A stretch of 40,979 bases of DNA from Pseudomonas aegrilactucae (GTDB lineage Bacteria > Pseudomonadota > Gammaproteobacteria > Pseudomonadales > Pseudomonadaceae). Both the position numbers and the translations under genes were made by a program. Numbering within the stretch: the stretch's first letter is position 1; the number at the start of each line of letters is the position of its first letter. The notes under the pieces were generated by a model. The model saw nothing but the letters and a program-made list of their open reading frames with translations. It made no database searches and was not told the origin of the DNA. The stretch lies in contig NZ_JAHTBI010000042.1 of NCBI RefSeq assembly GCF_019168305.1, positions 1 to 40,979 on the forward strand, read 5' to 3'. This document shows positions 1 through 14,695 of this stretch, piece after piece.

Positions 1-122
1 CTGCCCCCTGCACGACACCTCCACTCGGCCTTCTGACAGGCCGGACAATCAAGATCTAAAGCAAGATCAAGATCAACGGCGGCGCGGCGCCGCTTCTTGA
101 TTATTCAATCGACAGAAACAAA

Positions 123-144
123 ACACCCCGCCGAAGCGGGGTGT
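123..144 (-). terminator. Rho-independent terminator of the nuo operon
   Basis: A 9-bp perfect stem (ACACCCCGC / GCGGGGTGT) closes a CGAA tetraloop. On the minus strand it is followed by GTTTTGTTT. It lies 19 bases beyond the nuoN stop codon, so it most likely ends the 13-gene nuo transcript. Bases 1-122 hold no gene that I can see, only two short GC-rich inverted repeats (CGGCCT/AGGCCG near 28-45 and GCGGCGC/GCGCCGC near 79-93). Confidence 0.85.
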
Positions 145-163
145 CGTGTCAGTGCGTCAGCAC

Positions 164-1633
164 TCAACCAAGCAACTGCAAACCCGCATGCTGCACCAGG
201 TCCAGCAACGGCTGCGGATACACACCCAGCACGAACGCCGCGATCGCAATCGCCAGCAACATCACACCACCCGTACGCTGCTCCCAGTTCAACGGCGCAT
301 CGTGACGGCGCAGGTTCGGCTCCATCAGGTACAGGGTCACCATCACACGCAGGTAGTAGAACACGCCGATCGCACTACCGATCACCAACGCACCCACCAA
401 CCACCATAGCTGCGACTCGACACCCGTGGCAATGATGTAGAACTTGCCGATAAAGCCCGCCGTCAGCGGAATACCCGCCAGCGACAGCATCATCACGGTC
501 AGCACCGCCGTCAGGTACGGACGACGCCAGAACAGGCCGCGGTACTCGTACAGCGCATCGGCATCACGGCCGTTGTACGGCGAGGACATCAGGGTGATCA
601 CGCCAAACGCGCCCAGGCTGGTGATCACGTAGGTCACCAGGTACACGCCAATCGCTTCCACCGCCAGGCCCTTGCTCGCCACCAGGGCAATCAGCAGGTA
701 ACCGAAGTGGGCAATCGAGGAGTAACCCAGCAGACGCTTGAGGTTGCTCTGGGTCAGCGCCAGCAGGTTGCCGACCAGGATCGACGCCACTGCAATCACC
801 GACAGCACCGTGGTCAGCACGCCGCTGCTGGCCGCCGGGGAGAGCATGAACAGGCGTACCACGACCGCAAACACGGCCACCTTGCTGGCAGTGGCCAGGA
901 ACGCGGCAACCGGCGCCGGAGCACCTTCGTATACGTCCGGGGTCCACAGGTGGAACGGTACCAGCGACAGCTTGAATGCCAGGCCAACCAGCATCATGCC
1001 CAGGCCCAGCTGGGCAATCAGGCTCGGCATGCTGGTGGCCGCCAGGGCCTTGCCGATGCCGTCGAAGCTCAGGCTGCCAGCGTCGGCATACAGCAACGCC
1101 ATGCCGAACAGCAGGAACGCAGAACCGGCCGCCGACAGCACCATGTACTTGATGCCGGCTTCCAGCGAACGCTTGTTGAAGAAGGCGTACGCCACCAGGC
1201 CATAGACCGGTACCGAGAGCAGCTCCAGGCCGATGAACAGGCCGGCCAGGTGCTGCGCGCAGACCAGTACCAGGCCACCCAGGGCAGCCATCAGGATCAG
1301 CAGGTAAAGTTCTTCACGGTTGCCCGGGTAGCCTTTGCCGCCATCGCCCAGGTAAGCGTGCGCCAAGGTCACGCACGCCAGTGTGGCGACCAGGATCAAC
1401 GCCATGTACAGGCACGCGAAATTGTCGACGGTCAGCAACGGGGTGACCGCCAGCGGGGCCACTTTCAGGGTCGGGATGATCGACAGCAGGGCCAGGTTCA
1501 GCCCCACGGTCGACAGCAGGAAGGTTTGCGAATGGTTGCGGCGCCAGGCGATGGCCAGCATCACCACGATAATGGTGATGGTGGTGATCAGCAGCGGCGC
1601 AAGCGCAATAAAGTGTTGAATCGTCAGGTCCAT
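164..1633 (-). CDS. nuoN: NADH-quinone oxidoreductase subunit N
   Basis: This is one of the three antiporter-like proton-pumping subunits in the membrane arm of complex I (NuoL, M, N). The 489-residue protein is almost entirely hydrophobic helices, about 14 expected for the family. It carries the conserved antiporter stretch around [19 protein letters not shown], which contributes to proton channels. I chose the ATG giving [15 protein letters not shown] because the length matches E. coli NuoN (about 485). A reading frame extending 21 codons further upstream would overlap nuoM and adds a non-family N-terminus. It is the last gene of the operon, 7 bases after nuoM, and is followed by the operon terminator. 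Identification is firm from sequence and context. Confidence 0.97.
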   Translation of the reverse strand: MDLTIQHFIALAPLLITTITIIVVMLAIAWRRNHSQTFLLSTVGLNLALLSIIPTLKVAPLAVTPLLTVDNFACLYMALILVATLACVTLAHAYLGDGGKGYPGNREELYLLILMAALGGLVLVCAQHLAGLFIGLELLSVPVYGLVAYAFFNKRSLEAGIKYMVLSAAGSAFLLFGMALLYADAGSLSFDGIGKALAATSMPSLIAQLGLGMMLVGLAFKLSLVPFHLWTPDVYEGAPAPVAAFLATASKVAVFAVVVRLFMLSPAASSGVLTTVLSVIAVASILVGNLLALTQSNLKRLLGYSSIAHFGYLLIALVASKGLAVEAIGVYLVTYVITSLGAFGVITLMSSPYNGRDADALYEYRGLFWRRPYLTAVLTVMMLSLAGIPLTAGFIGKFYIIATGVESQLWWLVGALVIGSAIGVFYYLRVMVTLYLMEPNLRRHDAPLNWEQRTGGVMLLAIAIAAFVLGVYPQPLLDLVQHAGLQLLG

Positions 1634-1640
1634 AGCGCTC

Positions 1641-3173
1641 TTACCGGGCCGAAGCGAGTTGAGTGAAAGCGGAGCCGAACCACTGCTGTACACCACTCAT
1701 GGTGGCGGCAGAGGTGTCCAGGAACGGCTGCGGGTAAACGCCCAGCACAATCAGCAGCACAGCCAGGCCCAGCACCATGATCAGTTCGCGGTTGTCCATG
1801 CCGGCCAGTACGTCGTCCGATTTGGACGGGCCGAAGTAGGCGCGGTGGATCATGATCAGCGAGTACACCGAACCGAACACCAAGCCAGACGTCGCAATCA
1901 CGGTCACCCACGGTGCACTGACGAAGCTGCCCAGCAGGATCAGGAACTCGCCGACGAAGTTGCCGGTGCCCGGCAGGCCCAGCGACGCGGCAGCGAAGAA
2001 CAGGCTGATGGCCGGCAGGTAGGCAATGCGCGACCACAGGCCACCCATCTGACGCATGTCACGGGTGTGCAGGCGCTCGTACAGCTGGCCACTGAGGATA
2101 AACAGCGCCGCCGCCGACAGGCCGTGGGCCAGCATCTGGATCACCGCGCCTTGCAGGGCCTGCTGGCTGCCGGAGTAGATGCCGATCAGCACGAAGCCCA
2201 TGTGCGAGACGCTGGAGAAGGCGATCAGGCGCTTGATGTCGGTCTGGGCAAACGCCAGGAACGCACCGTAGAAGATCCCGATCAGGCCCAGGGTCATGGC
2301 GATCGGCGCGAACTCGGCCGAGGCATTCGGGAACAGCGGCAGGGCGAAACGCAGCAGGCCATAGGCCGCCGTCTTCAGCAGGATACCCGCCAGGTCCACG
2401 GAACCTGCGGTGGGTGCCTGGGCGTGAGCGTCAGGCAGCCAGGAGTGGAACGGTACCACCGGCAGCTTCACCGCGAAGGCGATGAAGAAGCCCAGCATCA
2501 GCAGGTATTCGGTACCGGCCGGCAGGTCGGCCTTCAGCAGTTGGGTGTAGTCGAAGGTGATCACACCGGTGTTGCTGTAGTTGACCAGCACCAGGCCCAG
2601 GATCGCCACCAACATGATCAGGCCGCTGGCCTGGGTGAAGATGAAGAACTTGGTGGCGGCGTAGATCCGGGTCTTCTTGCCGTCGGAGGAGCTGTGACCC
2701 CAGAGCGCGATGAGGAAATACATCGGCACCAGCATCATTTCCCAGAAGAAGAAGAACAGGAACAGGTCCAGGGCCAGGAACACCCCGACCACGCCGCCCA
2801 GGATCCACATCAGGTTGAGGTGGAAGAAGCCGACGTGGCGCTGGATCTCTTTCCACGAGCACAGTACCGACAGCACACCGAGCAGGCCGGTGAGCAGGAT
2901 CATCAGCAGCGACAGGCCGTCCAGCGCCAGGTGCAGGCTGATGCCGAAGCGCTCGATCCACAGCACTTTGAATTCGTAGGCCCACTGTGGCGCGGCACCC
3001 GGCGCAGGCGCCAGGGTGTAGTCGCCGTTGGCCCACAGCCAAAGGCCGATACCAAGCAGCAGGGACATGGTCAGCAGCGCGATGTAGCGCGGCAGGGTGG
3101 CGCCGAAGCGCTCACCCAGCCAGCACAGCAGGCCGCCGATGAAGGGGATCAGGATCAGCCAAGGCAAAATCAT
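1641..3173 (-). CDS. nuoM: NADH-quinone oxidoreductase subunit M
   Basis: NuoM is an antiporter-like membrane subunit of complex I that translocates protons. The product has 510 residues, close to the 509 of the E. coli protein, and begins [18 protein letters not shown]. Visible family features are the [20 protein letters not shown] helix, carrying the conserved glutamate of the first half-channel, and the [20 protein letters not shown] segment typical of this antiporter family, with its lysine and the broken-helix region. It sits 39 bases after nuoL and 7 before nuoN in the same orientation. The membrane segments fill nearly the whole length, as expected for a 14-helix protein. Confidence 0.98.
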   Translation of the reverse strand: MILPWLILIPFIGGLLCWLGERFGATLPRYIALLTMSLLLGIGLWLWANGDYTLAPAPGAAPQWAYEFKVLWIERFGISLHLALDGLSLLMILLTGLLGVLSVLCSWKEIQRHVGFFHLNLMWILGGVVGVFLALDLFLFFFFWEMMLVPMYFLIALWGHSSSDGKKTRIYAATKFFIFTQASGLIMLVAILGLVLVNYSNTGVITFDYTQLLKADLPAGTEYLLMLGFFIAFAVKLPVVPFHSWLPDAHAQAPTAGSVDLAGILLKTAAYGLLRFALPLFPNASAEFAPIAMTLGLIGIFYGAFLAFAQTDIKRLIAFSSVSHMGFVLIGIYSGSQQALQGAVIQMLAHGLSAAALFILSGQLYERLHTRDMRQMGGLWSRIAYLPAISLFFAAASLGLPGTGNFVGEFLILLGSFVSAPWVTVIATSGLVFGSVYSLIMIHRAYFGPSKSDDVLAGMDNRELIMVLGLAVLLIVLGVYPQPFLDTSAATMSGVQQWFGSAFTQLASAR

Positions 3174-3212
3174 GACGGGCTCAATTCCTTTCGCAAAGTC
3201 GCAAGGTTCATA

Positions 3213-5062
<1,850 letters not shown>

Positions 5063-5066
<4 letters not shown>

Positions 5067-5371
5067 CCGCGCATCTCACTGGCAGCATCGATATCGAGAG
5101 TGTGGAAGCGGCGATACAGCTGCAACAGGATCGCCAGGCCGATACTGGCCTCGGCGGCGGCCAGGCTGATGACCAGGATGAACATGATCTGCCCGTCCGG
5201 TTGCGCCCAGCGGCTGCCCGCCACGATGAATGCCAGTGCCGAGGCGTTCATCATGATTTCCAGGCTCATCAGTACGAACAGAATGTTGCGGCGTACCATC
5301 AGCCCGACCAGGCCGAGGCAGAACAGGATGCCGGCGACGGCCAGGCCGTGCTCGAGAGGAATTGCTGACAT
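5063..5371 (-). CDS. nuoK: NADH-quinone oxidoreductase subunit K
   Basis: NuoK is a small three-helix membrane subunit of complex I, homologous to MrpC/NDH-1 subunit 4L. It has two buried glutamates needed for proton transfer between the quinone site and the antiporters. The 102-residue product matches the usual length of about 100. The stretch [15 protein letters not shown] carries the first conserved glutamate, and [17 protein letters not shown] carries the second. It starts three bases after the nuoJ stop and its end overlaps the nuoL start by four bases, so translation is probably coupled along J-K-L. Confidence 0.97.
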
Positions 5372-5374
5372 GGT

Positions 5375-5875
5375 TTACTCCTTCGCCTCGTTGCGGCCGA
5401 GGTGGAACGCCGTCACTGCCGCAGCAAGCAGCAGCATCGAGGCCAGTTCCACCACCAGCAGGTAAGGGCCGAACAGGCTGATGCCCACGGCCTTGGCGTC
5501 AACGGTGGTGTGGCCGATGGCCGCGCCGCTCGGTTCGACGAACAGCACGTACAGCAGCTCGAGCAGCAGCAGGGCGGCGAGGAACACCGGCCCGCCCCAG
5601 ATACCCGGCTTGAGCCAGCCGCGCTCCTGGGCGACCGAAGCCGGGCCCAGGTTGAGCATCATCACCACGAACACGAACAGCACCATGATGGCGCCAGCGT
5701 AGGCGATCACTTCGAGCACACCGGCAAACGGTGCACCGAGGGCGAAGAAGGTCATCGCCACGGAGATCAGCGAAATGATCAGGTAGAGCAGGGCATGCAC
5801 CGGGTTGGTGTTGGTGATCACCCGCAGGGTGGACACCACGGCGACACCGGATGCGAAATAGAAAGCGAATTCCAT
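5375..5875 (-). CDS. nuoJ: NADH-quinone oxidoreductase subunit J
   Basis: NuoJ is a membrane subunit of complex I (ND6 family) with five expected helices. Its third helix undergoes the conformational change linking quinone reduction to proton pumping. The 166-residue product begins MEFAFYFASGVAVVSTLRVI and contains the characteristic FAGVLEVIAYAGAIMVLFVF segment corresponding to that helix, then VVMMLN. It lies 9 bases after nuoI and 3 before nuoK in the same orientation. Length is slightly shorter than E. coli NuoJ (184), mainly through the C-terminal tail, which is normal variation. Confidence 0.97.
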   Translation of the reverse strand: MEFAFYFASGVAVVSTLRVITNTNPVHALLYLIISLISVAMTFFALGAPFAGVLEVIAYAGAIMVLFVFVVMMLNLGPASVAQERGWLKPGIWGGPVFLAALLLLELLYVLFVEPSGAAIGHTTVDAKAVGISLFGPYLLVVELASMLLLAAAVTAFHLGRNEAKE

Positions 5876-5884
5876 CTTTCTTCC

Positions 5885-6433
5885 TTAAGGGAGCAAGCTC
5901 TTCACGTTGATCGGCTCGGCTTCGTTCTGCGCGGCGCCTTTCGGCTTGCCGGCAACCGCCATACCTGCAACACGGTAGAAGTTGTAATCAGGGTTCTTGC
6001 CGGGGCCGGAGATCAGCAGATCTTCTTTCTCGTACACCAGGTCCTGACGTTTGAACTCGGCCATCTCGAAATCCGGGGTGAGCTGGATTGCGGTGGTCGG
6101 GCAGGCTTCCTCGCAGAGGCCGCAGAAAATGCAGCGCGAGAAGTTGATGCGGAAGAACTCGGGGTACCAGCGGCCGTCGTCGGTCTCGGCCTTCTGCAGC
6201 GAGATGCAACCCACCGGGCACGCCACGGCGCACAGGTTGCACGCCACGCAGCGCTCTTCGCCGTCGGGGTCGCGGGTGAGCACGATACGGCCGCGATAGC
6301 GCGGCGGCAGGTACACCGCCTCTTCCGGGTATTGCAGGGTGTCACGTTTGCGGAAACCGTGAGAGAACACCATCACCAGGCTGCGCAGCTGGGTTCCGGT
6401 GCCCTTAACGATGTCGCCAATATACTTGAACAT
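5885..6433 (-). CDS. nuoI: NADH-quinone oxidoreductase subunit I (two 4Fe-4S clusters)
   Basis: NuoI is the ferredoxin-like subunit of the peripheral arm that carries clusters N6a and N6b and passes electrons to N2 in NuoB. Two classical CxxCxxCxxxCP motifs are visible: Cys62, 65, 68 and 72 ([12 protein letters not shown]), and Cys101, 104, 107 and 111 ([12 protein letters not shown]). The product is 182 residues, matching E. coli NuoI (180). The N-terminal 30 residues form an amphipathic helix thought to lie on the membrane. It starts 11 bases after nuoH and ends 9 before nuoJ. Confidence 0.98.
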   Translation of the reverse strand: MFKYIGDIVKGTGTQLRSLVMVFSHGFRKRDTLQYPEEAVYLPPRYRGRIVLTRDPDGEERCVACNLCAVACPVGCISLQKAETDDGRWYPEFFRINFSRCIFCGLCEEACPTTAIQLTPDFEMAEFKRQDLVYEKEDLLISGPGKNPDYNFYRVAGMAVAGKPKGAAQNEAEPINVKSLLP

Positions 6434-6444
6434 GGGTCAAATCC

Positions 6445-7452
6445 TCACTGGGCCGCAACAGCTGGCGTGTTGAGCAACACGAGCGCAGCGGTCACCAGCA
6501 AATTGATCAGGGTCAGCGGCAGGCAGAACTTCCAGCTGAAGTCCATCACCTGGTCATAGCGCGGGCGCGGGATCGAGGCGCGCAGCAGGATGAACAGCAT
6601 GATGAAGAACGCGGTCTTCAGGGCGAACCACACGAACGACAGTTGCGGCAGAATGCCGAACGGCCCGTGCCAGCCACCGAAGAACAGGGTTACCAGCAGC
6701 GCCGAGATCAGGATGATGCCGATGTACTCGCCGACGAAGAACATGCCCCATTTCATGCCGGCATATTCGATGTGGTAACCGTCGGCCAGTTCCTGTTCCG
6801 CTTCGGGCTGGTCGAAGGGGTGACGGTGCGTCACGGCCACGCCAGCGATGAAGAAGGTACAGAAGCCGAAGAACTGCGGAATGATGAACCACAGGTTCTG
6901 CGCCTGGTACTCGACGATGTCGCGCATGTTGAACGAGCCGACCTGGGCCACGATGCCCATCAGCGCCAGGCCCATGAACACTTCGTACGACACGGTCTGG
7001 GCCGAGGCCCGCAGGCTGCCGAGCAGGGCGTACTTGTTGTTCGACGACCAGCCGGCGAACAGTACGGCGTACACCGACAGGCCCGCCATGGCGAAGAAGA
7101 ACAGCAGGCCGATGTTCAGGTCCGCGACACCCCAGGTCGGGGTGATCGGGATGATCGCGAAGGCGATCAGCAAGGCGCTCATGGCCACCACCGGCGCCAG
7201 GGTGAAGATCACCTTGTCGACGAAGGGCGGGTTCCAGTCTTCCTTGAAGAACATCTTCAGCATGTCGGCGGCAATCTGGAACATGCCGAACGGGCCGACG
7301 CGGTTCGGACCGTAACGGTCCTGCCACCAGCCCAGCAGGCGACGCTCGACGAAGCTGAGCAGCGCGCCGCAGACCACCACCGCCAGCAACACCACGATGG
7401 CCTTGATGACAGTGAGGATCACATCGATCACTTCAGGGGTGAACCAGGTCAT
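6445..7452 (-). CDS. nuoH: NADH-quinone oxidoreductase subunit H
   Basis: NuoH (ND1 family) forms most of the quinone-binding chamber where the peripheral arm meets the membrane arm. The product has 335 residues, compared with 325 in E. coli, and about eight helices. Family signatures visible are [20 protein letters not shown] near the N-terminus (a cytoplasmic loop contacting the quinone tunnel) and the acidic loop [20 protein letters not shown] with several conserved glutamates, plus [18 protein letters not shown] near the C-terminus. The start overlaps the nuoG stop by four bases. It is followed after 11 bases by nuoI. Confidence 0.98.
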   Translation of the reverse strand: MTWFTPEVIDVILTVIKAIVVLLAVVVCGALLSFVERRLLGWWQDRYGPNRVGPFGMFQIAADMLKMFFKEDWNPPFVDKVIFTLAPVVAMSALLIAFAIIPITPTWGVADLNIGLLFFFAMAGLSVYAVLFAGWSSNNKYALLGSLRASAQTVSYEVFMGLALMGIVAQVGSFNMRDIVEYQAQNLWFIIPQFFGFCTFFIAGVAVTHRHPFDQPEAEQELADGYHIEYAGMKWGMFFVGEYIGIILISALLVTLFFGGWHGPFGILPQLSFVWFALKTAFFIMLFILLRASIPRPRYDQVMDFSWKFCLPLTLINLLVTAALVLLNTPAVAAQ

Positions 7453-10163
7453 TGTGCTGCCTCCTGCAGGCCTTCGACGGATGCACCGAAGATGGCAGGC
7501 GGAATGCCGGCCAGGCCTTTGGGCAACGCAACCAGGCCTGCGCCCAGCTCTTCATTGATACGCAGCGGCAGACGCAGGGTCTGGCCGGCCACGTTCAGGC
7601 TCAGCAACGCGCCGTCGTTGACGCCCAGGCGGTCGGCTTCGGACTTGGCCAGGCCCACGTAGGCCTGCGGGATGCGCTCTTGCACCGGGGCGGCGCGCGA
7701 AGAGTTCTCTTCACTGCCGAACAGGTGATAGAACGGCACGACCTGCCAGGTGCCACGGGCCGGCGAGAACGCGGCTGGTACGCTGGCGAACCAGTTGAGC
7801 CTGTCGCCCTGGCTTTCGATCAGGCGGGTGCCCGGGTCGCCTGCACGCAGGTGGCCACCGACCTCGTCCTGGAACTTGTTCCAGGCCTGCGGCGAGTTCC
7901 AGCCCGGCGACCAGGCGAACGGCACTTGCGAGCGCGGTTCGGCGGAGCCCGAGTAACCTTCCATGGAGAAGGCGAACGCGGTGTCCTGGTCTTGCGGGGT
8001 ACGCGGTTCGTGCACGCTGATGTTGGCGCGCATCGCGGTACGGCCCGAGTAGCGCAGCGGTTCACGGGCAAGCTTCATGCCCTTGATGCGGAACGCGGCC
8101 GATGGCGCGGCATTGACGATGCCGGCCAGTTGCGGTGCGGCGCTGGCCACGGCGTGGGTCACGTGGTCGAGCTGGGTCCAGTCGACCGGCTTGTTCAGCA
8201 GGGTGGCACGCAGGGCGTGCATCCAGCGCCAGCCTTCGTGCACCAGGATGCTGCTGTCCAGGTACTGCGGGTCGAACACCTGGAAGAAACGCTGGGCGCG
8301 GCCTTCCTGGCTGACCAGGGTACCGTCGCCTTCGGCGAAAGTGGCGGCAGGCAGCACCAGGTGCGCACGGTCGGTGGTCGGGGTTTTCTGGTGGTCGGCA
8401 ACGATCACCACCTTGGCCGCCGCCAGGGCTGCGTCGACCTTGGCCGCCGGCACGCGGCTGTACAGGTCGTTTTCCAGGATCACGATGGCGTCGGCCTTGC
8501 CGGCGATCACTGCGTCCAGTGCGGCGTCGATCGACTCGCCACCGAGCATGGCCAGGCCCAGGCTGTTGGCCTCGGGCACCACCAGGCTCAGCGAGCCGTT
8601 CTTCTCGCGCAGCTTCAGTGCCTTGGCGATGTTGGCGGCGGCTTCGATCAGGGCCTTGGAGCCCAGCGAAGTACCGGCAACCACCAGCGGACGGTTGGCC
8701 GCGACCAGGGCCTCGGCGATGCGCCTGGCCAGCTCGACGGCTTCGGCGTCCAGGCCTTCGACGGCCGGCGCACTCGGGTCGATGGCGTGGGCCACGGCGA
8801 AACCGATACGGGCCAGGTCATCGGGGGCCGCGTGCACGCACTCTTCGGCCACGTCATCGAGCTTGGTGTCGGTGAGGCTGGCGATGAACAGCGGGTACAT
8901 GGCGTGCTGGCCGATGTTCTTCACCGCGGCATCCAGCCAAGGCTGCACGCGCATGGCGTCGGCCATGGCCTCGGCCTTGCCCTTGACCGACTGGCGCAGG
9001 GCCAGGGCCAGGCGTGCGGCGGTCTGGGTCAGGTCTTCGCCAAGCACGAATACCGCGTCATGGTCTTCCATGTCGCGCAGGGTCGGTACCGGCAGCGGGC
9101 TGTCGTTGAGGACTTGCAGGGCCAGGCGCACGCGCTCCAGCTCACCGGCTTCCATACCCGAGTGGAAGTACTCGGCACCCACCAGCTCGCGCAGGCCGTA
9201 GTTGCTTTCGAGGCTGGCGCGTGGCGAGCCGATACCGACGATGGTACGGCCGCGCAGCAGGTCGGCGGCCTTGTCCAGCGCAGCGTCCAGGCCCAGCTTC
9301 TGGCCGCCTTCGAGCAGCGGCTGGCGTGGGCGGTCGGTGCGGTTGACGTAGCCATAGCCGAAACGGCCACGGTCGCACAGGAAGTACTGGTTCACCGAAC
9401 CGTTGAAACGGTTCTCGATGCGGCGCAGTTCACCGTAGCGCTCACCCGGGCTGATGTTGCAGCCGCTGGAGCAGCCATGGCAGATGCTCGGGGCAAACTG
9501 CATGTCCCACTTGCGGTTGTAGCGCTCGGAGTGGGTCTTGTCGGTGAACACACCGGTCGGGCACACCTCGGTCAGGTTGCCGGAGAACTCGCTCTCCAGC
9601 GTGCCGCTCTCGACACGGCCGAAGTACACGTTGTCGTGTGCACCGAATACGCCCAGGTCGGTACCGCCGGCGTAGTCCTTGTAGTAGCGCACGCAGCGGT
9701 AGCAGGCGATGCAGCGGTTCATCTCGTGGGAGATGAACGGGCCGAGTTCCTGGTTCTGGTGGGTGCGCTTGGTGAAGCGATAGCGGCGCTCGTTGTGGCC
9801 GGTCATCACCGTCATGTCTTGCAGGTGGCAGTGACCGCCTTCCTCGCACACCGGGCAGTCGTGCGGGTGGTTGGTCATCAGCCATTCGACGACGCTGGCG
9901 CGGAACACGCGGGCTTCTTCGTCTTCGATGGAAATCCAGCTGCCATCGGTGGCAGGGGTCATGCAGGACATGACGATACGACCACGGGTGTCGTTCTCGT
10001 CGGTGTACTGCTTGACCGCGCACTGGCGGCAGGCGCCGACGCTACCGAGCGCCGGGTGCCAGCAGAAATAAGGGATGTCGAGGCCTAGTGACAGACACGC
10101 CTGTAACAGGTTGTCTGCACCGTTGACTTCGAGCTCTTTGCCGTCTACGTGGATAGTGGCCAT
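7449..10163 (-). CDS. nuoG: NADH-quinone oxidoreductase subunit G (iron-sulfur, 904 aa)
   Basis: NuoG is the largest peripheral-arm subunit, carrying one 2Fe-2S and several 4Fe-4S clusters on the electron path from NuoF to NuoI. Cys34, Cys45, Cys48 and Cys67 fit the N-terminal 2Fe-2S ligands. [18 protein letters not shown] and [15 protein letters not shown] carry the next 4Fe-4S ligands. CHGCSSGCN plus a later Cys in [15 protein letters not shown] provides the fourth (N7) site that E. coli NuoG also has. The rest resembles a molybdopterin oxidoreductase fold that has lost its cofactor. The length agrees with E. coli (about 908). Its start is preceded by a 133-base gap after nuoF, the largest in the operon. 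Confidence 0.98.
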   Translation of the reverse strand: MATIHVDGKELEVNGADNLLQACLSLGLDIPYFCWHPALGSVGACRQCAVKQYTDENDTRGRIVMSCMTPATDGSWISIEDEEARVFRASVVEWLMTNHPHDCPVCEEGGHCHLQDMTVMTGHNERRYRFTKRTHQNQELGPFISHEMNRCIACYRCVRYYKDYAGGTDLGVFGAHDNVYFGRVESGTLESEFSGNLTEVCPTGVFTDKTHSERYNRKWDMQFAPSICHGCSSGCNISPGERYGELRRIENRFNGSVNQYFLCDRGRFGYGYVNRTDRPRQPLLEGGQKLGLDAALDKAADLLRGRTIVGIGSPRASLESNYGLRELVGAEYFHSGMEAGELERVRLALQVLNDSPLPVPTLRDMEDHDAVFVLGEDLTQTAARLALALRQSVKGKAEAMADAMRVQPWLDAAVKNIGQHAMYPLFIASLTDTKLDDVAEECVHAAPDDLARIGFAVAHAIDPSAPAVEGLDAEAVELARRIAEALVAANRPLVVAGTSLGSKALIEAAANIAKALKLREKNGSLSLVVPEANSLGLAMLGGESIDAALDAVIAGKADAIVILENDLYSRVPAAKVDAALAAAKVVIVADHQKTPTTDRAHLVLPAATFAEGDGTLVSQEGRAQRFFQVFDPQYLDSSILVHEGWRWMHALRATLLNKPVDWTQLDHVTHAVASAAPQLAGIVNAAPSAAFRIKGMKLAREPLRYSGRTAMRANISVHEPRTPQDQDTAFAFSMEGYSGSAEPRSQVPFAWSPGWNSPQAWNKFQDEVGGHLRAGDPGTRLIESQGDRLNWFASVPAAFSPARGTWQVVPFYHLFGSEENSSRAAPVQERIPQAYVGLAKSEADRLGVNDGALLSLNVAGQTLRLPLRINEELGAGLVALPKGLAGIPPAIFGASVEGLQEAAQ

Positions 10164-10263
10164 GGTTCAAAGTTCTTCGTTGGCCCGCGTGTGCGGGCGT
10201 GGCTAATGGAAAGCTGTGTGCCTGCGGCTCGCGGCGGGGTTTCCCGGGCGAGCATCGTGGGCA

Positions 10264-10291
10264 ACGGGCGGCACGGACCGCCCGTCTTTTT
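10264..10291 (+). terminator. Terminator-like hairpin in the nuoF-nuoG gap, oriented against the operon
   Basis: An 8-bp perfect stem (ACGGGCGG / CCGCCCGT, loop CACGGA) is followed on the plus strand by CTTTTTA, the layout of a rho-independent terminator. The nuo operon runs on the minus strand, where the same hairpin has no U-run after it. It would therefore stop antisense transcripts, or act as an mRNA-stabilising or processing hairpin in the operon mRNA. A second hairpin (GCCCGC-GTGT-GCGGGC, 10183-10198) lies in the same gap. I see no coding sequence in the gap. Confidence 0.55.
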
Positions 10292-10296
10292 ATTCG

Positions 10297-11652
10297 TTAT
10301 GCGCCGACCACAATCGGTTTTGCCAGGTCCGGGCGCGGTGCAGCAGTGGCTGCGATACCGGCTTCGAACTCGGGGCGGAAGTATTTGATGGCACTGCCCA
10401 ACGGCTCGACCGCACCCGGTGCGTGAGCGCAGAAGGTCTTGCCTGGGCCGAGGAAACCGACCAGCCCCAGCAGCGTCTCGATGTCGCCTTGCTGGCCCTG
10501 GCCTTTCTCGATGGCGCGCAGAAGCTTGACGCTCCATGGCAGGCCATCGCGGCACGGGGTGCAGAAGCCGCACGATTCGCGGGCAAAGAACTCTTCCATG
10601 TTGCGCAGCAGCGAGACCATGTTGACGCTGTCGTCCACGGCCATGGCCAGGCCCGTCCCCATCCGGGTGCCGACCTTGGCGATGCCGCCGGCGTACATCT
10701 GCGCGTCGAGGTGCTCGGGCAGCAGGAAGCCGGTACCGGCGCCGCCTGGCTGCCAGCACTTGAGCTTGAAGCCATCACGCATGCCGCCGGCGTAGTCTTC
10801 GAACAGCTCGCGGGCGGTGACGCCGAATGGCAGCTCCCACAGGCCCGGGTTCTTCACCTTGCCGGAGAAGCCCATCAGCTTGGTGCCGTGGTCTTCGCTG
10901 CCTTCGCGGGCCAGCGACTTGTACCAGTCGATGCCGTTGCCGACGATGGCCGGCACGTTGCACAGGGTTTCGACGTTGTTCACGCAGGTCGGCTTGCCCC
11001 ACACGCCCACGGCGGCAGGGAAGGGCGGCTTGGAGCGCGGGTTGGCGCGGCGGCCTTCGAGGGAGTTGATCAGTGCGGTTTCTTCACCGCAGATGTAACG
11101 CCCGGCGCCGGTGTGCACGAACAGCTCGAAGTCGAAGCCGCTGCCCAGGATGTTCTTGCCCAGCAGGCCGGCCGCCTTGGCTTCCTCGACCGCACGGTTG
11201 AGGTTGCGCGCTGCGGTGGTGTACTCGCCACGCAGGAAGATGTAGCCGCGGTAGGCCTTGAGTGCGCGAGCACTGATCAGCATGCCTTCGATCAGCAGAT
11301 GGGGCTGTTGCTCCATCAGCATGCGGTCTTTCCAGGTGTTGGGCTCCATTTCATCCGCGTTGCACAGCAGGTAGCGGATGTTCATGGATTCGTCTTTGGG
11401 CATCAGGCCCCATTTGACGCCCGTTGGGAAGCCCGCACCCCCACGGCCCTTGAGGCCGGAGTCCTTGACGGTCTGCACGATGTCGTCCTGCGACATCTGC
11501 GCCAGTGCCTTGCGGGCAGCGGCGTAGCCGTCCTTGGCCTGGTACTCGTCGAGCCACAGCGGTTCGCCGTCGTCACGCAGGCGCCAGGTCAGCGGATGGG
11601 TTTCAGCGGCGCGCGCAATGCGGTTGGCCGGGCCGAAGGAAGTGATGGTCAT
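10297..11652 (-). CDS. nuoF: NADH-quinone oxidoreductase subunit F (FMN, NADH-binding)
   Basis: NuoF is the entry point for electrons: it binds NADH and FMN and carries 4Fe-4S cluster N3. In the 451-residue product the FMN/NADH glycine-rich loop [10 protein letters not shown] is at 69-78, followed by [17 protein letters not shown] and [19 protein letters not shown]. The cluster motif [12 protein letters not shown] lies near the C-terminus, with the fourth Cys in KTFCAH. I chose the ATG giving [11 protein letters not shown] because it overlaps the nuoE stop by four bases. An open frame runs further upstream but overlaps nuoE entirely. Length fits E. coli NuoF (445). Confidence 0.98.
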   Translation of the reverse strand: MTITSFGPANRIARAAETHPLTWRLRDDGEPLWLDEYQAKDGYAAARKALAQMSQDDIVQTVKDSGLKGRGGAGFPTGVKWGLMPKDESMNIRYLLCNADEMEPNTWKDRMLMEQQPHLLIEGMLISARALKAYRGYIFLRGEYTTAARNLNRAVEEAKAAGLLGKNILGSGFDFELFVHTGAGRYICGEETALINSLEGRRANPRSKPPFPAAVGVWGKPTCVNNVETLCNVPAIVGNGIDWYKSLAREGSEDHGTKLMGFSGKVKNPGLWELPFGVTARELFEDYAGGMRDGFKLKCWQPGGAGTGFLLPEHLDAQMYAGGIAKVGTRMGTGLAMAVDDSVNMVSLLRNMEEFFARESCGFCTPCRDGLPWSVKLLRAIEKGQGQQGDIETLLGLVGFLGPGKTFCAHAPGAVEPLGSAIKYFRPEFEAGIAATAAPRPDLAKPIVVGA

Positions 11653-12146
11653 ACGTAACCCTCCAGCAGTTTGGTAACGCCGGCAGGTTGCACGTCGCCA
11701 AAGGTGTCGTCGTCGATCATCAGCGCCGGGGCCTTGTCGCAGTTGCCCAGGCAGCACACTGGCAGCAGGGTGAAGCGCCCGTCTGCGGTGGTCTGGCCCA
11801 GGCCGATGCCCAGCTCGCTCTGGATCTGGCTGACCACCGACTCGTGGCCGCCGATGTAGCAGACCATGCTGTCGCACACGCGAATGATGTGGCGACCGAC
11901 CGGCTGGCGGAAGATCTGGCTGTAGAAGGTGGCCACGCCTTCGACGTCGCTGGCAGGGATGCCCAGCACTTCGCCGATGGCATAGACCGCGCCGTCCGGC
12001 ACCCAGCCGCGTTCCTTCTGAACGATCTTCAGGGCTTCGATGGACGCCGCGCGCGGGTCCTCGTAGTGATGCATCTCGTGCTCGATGGCCGAGCGCTCGG
12101 TTTCGCTCAGGGCGAAACGGTCGGTTTGGATAAGCGTGTTGTTCAT
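11649..12146 (-). CDS. nuoE: NADH-quinone oxidoreductase subunit E (2Fe-2S)
   Basis: NuoE is a thioredoxin-fold subunit holding 2Fe-2S cluster N1a beside the NuoF flavin. The 165-residue product matches E. coli NuoE (166). The four ligands fit Cys91 and Cys96 (CDSMVC) and Cys132 and Cys136 (CLGNC). The N-terminal helical region contains the typical [20 protein letters not shown] segment. The start lies two bases after the nuoCD stop and the stop overlaps the nuoF start by four bases. Cysteines and context leave little doubt. Confidence 0.98.
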   Translation of the reverse strand: MNNTLIQTDRFALSETERSAIEHEMHHYEDPRAASIEALKIVQKERGWVPDGAVYAIGEVLGIPASDVEGVATFYSQIFRQPVGRHIIRVCDSMVCYIGGHESVVSQIQSELGIGLGQTTADGRFTLLPVCCLGNCDKAPALMIDDDTFGDVQPAGVTKLLEGYV

Positions 12147-12148
12147 GC

Positions 12149-13948
<1,800 letters not shown>

Positions 13949-13970
13949 TCAACGTAGAGAATGAAGCCAG

Positions 13971-13996
13971 GCCGCCTGTTCAGGTGAACGGGCGGC
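13971..13996 (-). other. Intercistronic hairpin between nuoB and nuoCD
   Basis: An 11-bp stem (GCCGCCTGTTC / GAACGGGCGGC, one T-G wobble, AGGT loop) fills the 77-base gap between nuoB and nuoCD. On the minus strand no U-run follows, so it does not look like a terminator. Hairpins at such positions may act as mRNA stability or processing elements that tune subunit ratios; that role is inference. Confidence 0.5.
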
Positions 13997-14007
13997 AGGT
14001 CGCTGGA

Positions 14008-14685
14008 TCAGACTTCGTCGGGGCTGCGCAGGTGGGTAACCTGGATGCGCTGCTCTCGGCGCTGCTCTTTCTGGGACGGCATCTCGGCGCGGTACACGCC
14101 CTGATCACCGACAACCCAGGAAAGCGGGCGACGTTCCTTGCCGATCGATTCCTGCAACAGCATCAAGCCTTGCAGGAACGCTTCAGGGCGAGGCGGGCAG
14201 CCAGGCACGTAGACGTCCACGGGGAGGAACTTGTCGACCCCCTGAACGACCGAGTAGATGTCGTACATGCCGCCGGAGTTGGCGCACGAACCCATGGAGA
14301 TGACCCACTTGGGCTCGAGCATCTGCTCGTACAGGCGCTGGATGATCGGCGCCATCTTGATGAAGCAGGTGCCGGCGATGACCATGAAGTCGGCCTGACG
14401 CGGCGATGCCCGGATCACCTCGGCGCCGAAGCGCGCGATGTCATGGGGCGCCGTGAAGGCCGTGGTCATTTCCACGTAGCAGCAGGAGAGGCCGAAGTTG
14501 TACGGCCACAGGGAGTTTTTGCGCCCCCAGTTGACCGCGCCACTGAGTACATCTTCAAGCTTGCCCATGAAGATGTTCTTGTGGACCTGGTCCTCTAGCA
14601 GCGAGTCGGAGACGGTTTCCCGTTCACCGATTGGATACTCCTCGTTAGGGGCATCCGGGTCGATCCTGGTGAGATTGTATTGCAT
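14008..14685 (-). CDS. nuoB: NADH-quinone oxidoreductase subunit B (cluster N2)
   Basis: NuoB holds 4Fe-4S cluster N2, the last cluster before quinone. The 225-residue product has the unusual tandem-cysteine ligand set: Cys68-Cys69 (LSCCYVEM), Cys134 (GSCANSGG) and Cys163 (VPGCPPRPE). I chose the ATG giving [17 protein letters not shown]. It has GAGG at 14694-14697 upstream and gives the length I recall for Pseudomonas NuoB. A TTG two codons earlier is possible but would sit too close to that ribosome-binding site. It begins 10 bases after nuoA. Confidence 0.97.
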   Translation of the reverse strand: MQYNLTRIDPDAPNEEYPIGERETVSDSLLEDQVHKNIFMGKLEDVLSGAVNWGRKNSLWPYNFGLSCCYVEMTTAFTAPHDIARFGAEVIRASPRQADFMVIAGTCFIKMAPIIQRLYEQMLEPKWVISMGSCANSGGMYDIYSVVQGVDKFLPVDVYVPGCPPRPEAFLQGLMLLQESIGKERRPLSWVVGDQGVYRAEMPSQKEQRREQRIQVTHLRSPDEV

Positions 14686-14695
14686 TGCCAAAGCC

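Noticed and set aside
1..122. Short GC-rich inverted repeats at the window edge
   Set aside because: The stems are six to seven bases, without a U-run and partly at the window limit, so no element can be claimed.
7452..10088. Long plus-strand frame (878 codons) opposite nuoG
   Set aside because: Antisense shadow of a certain gene, with no family resemblance or ribosome-binding site.
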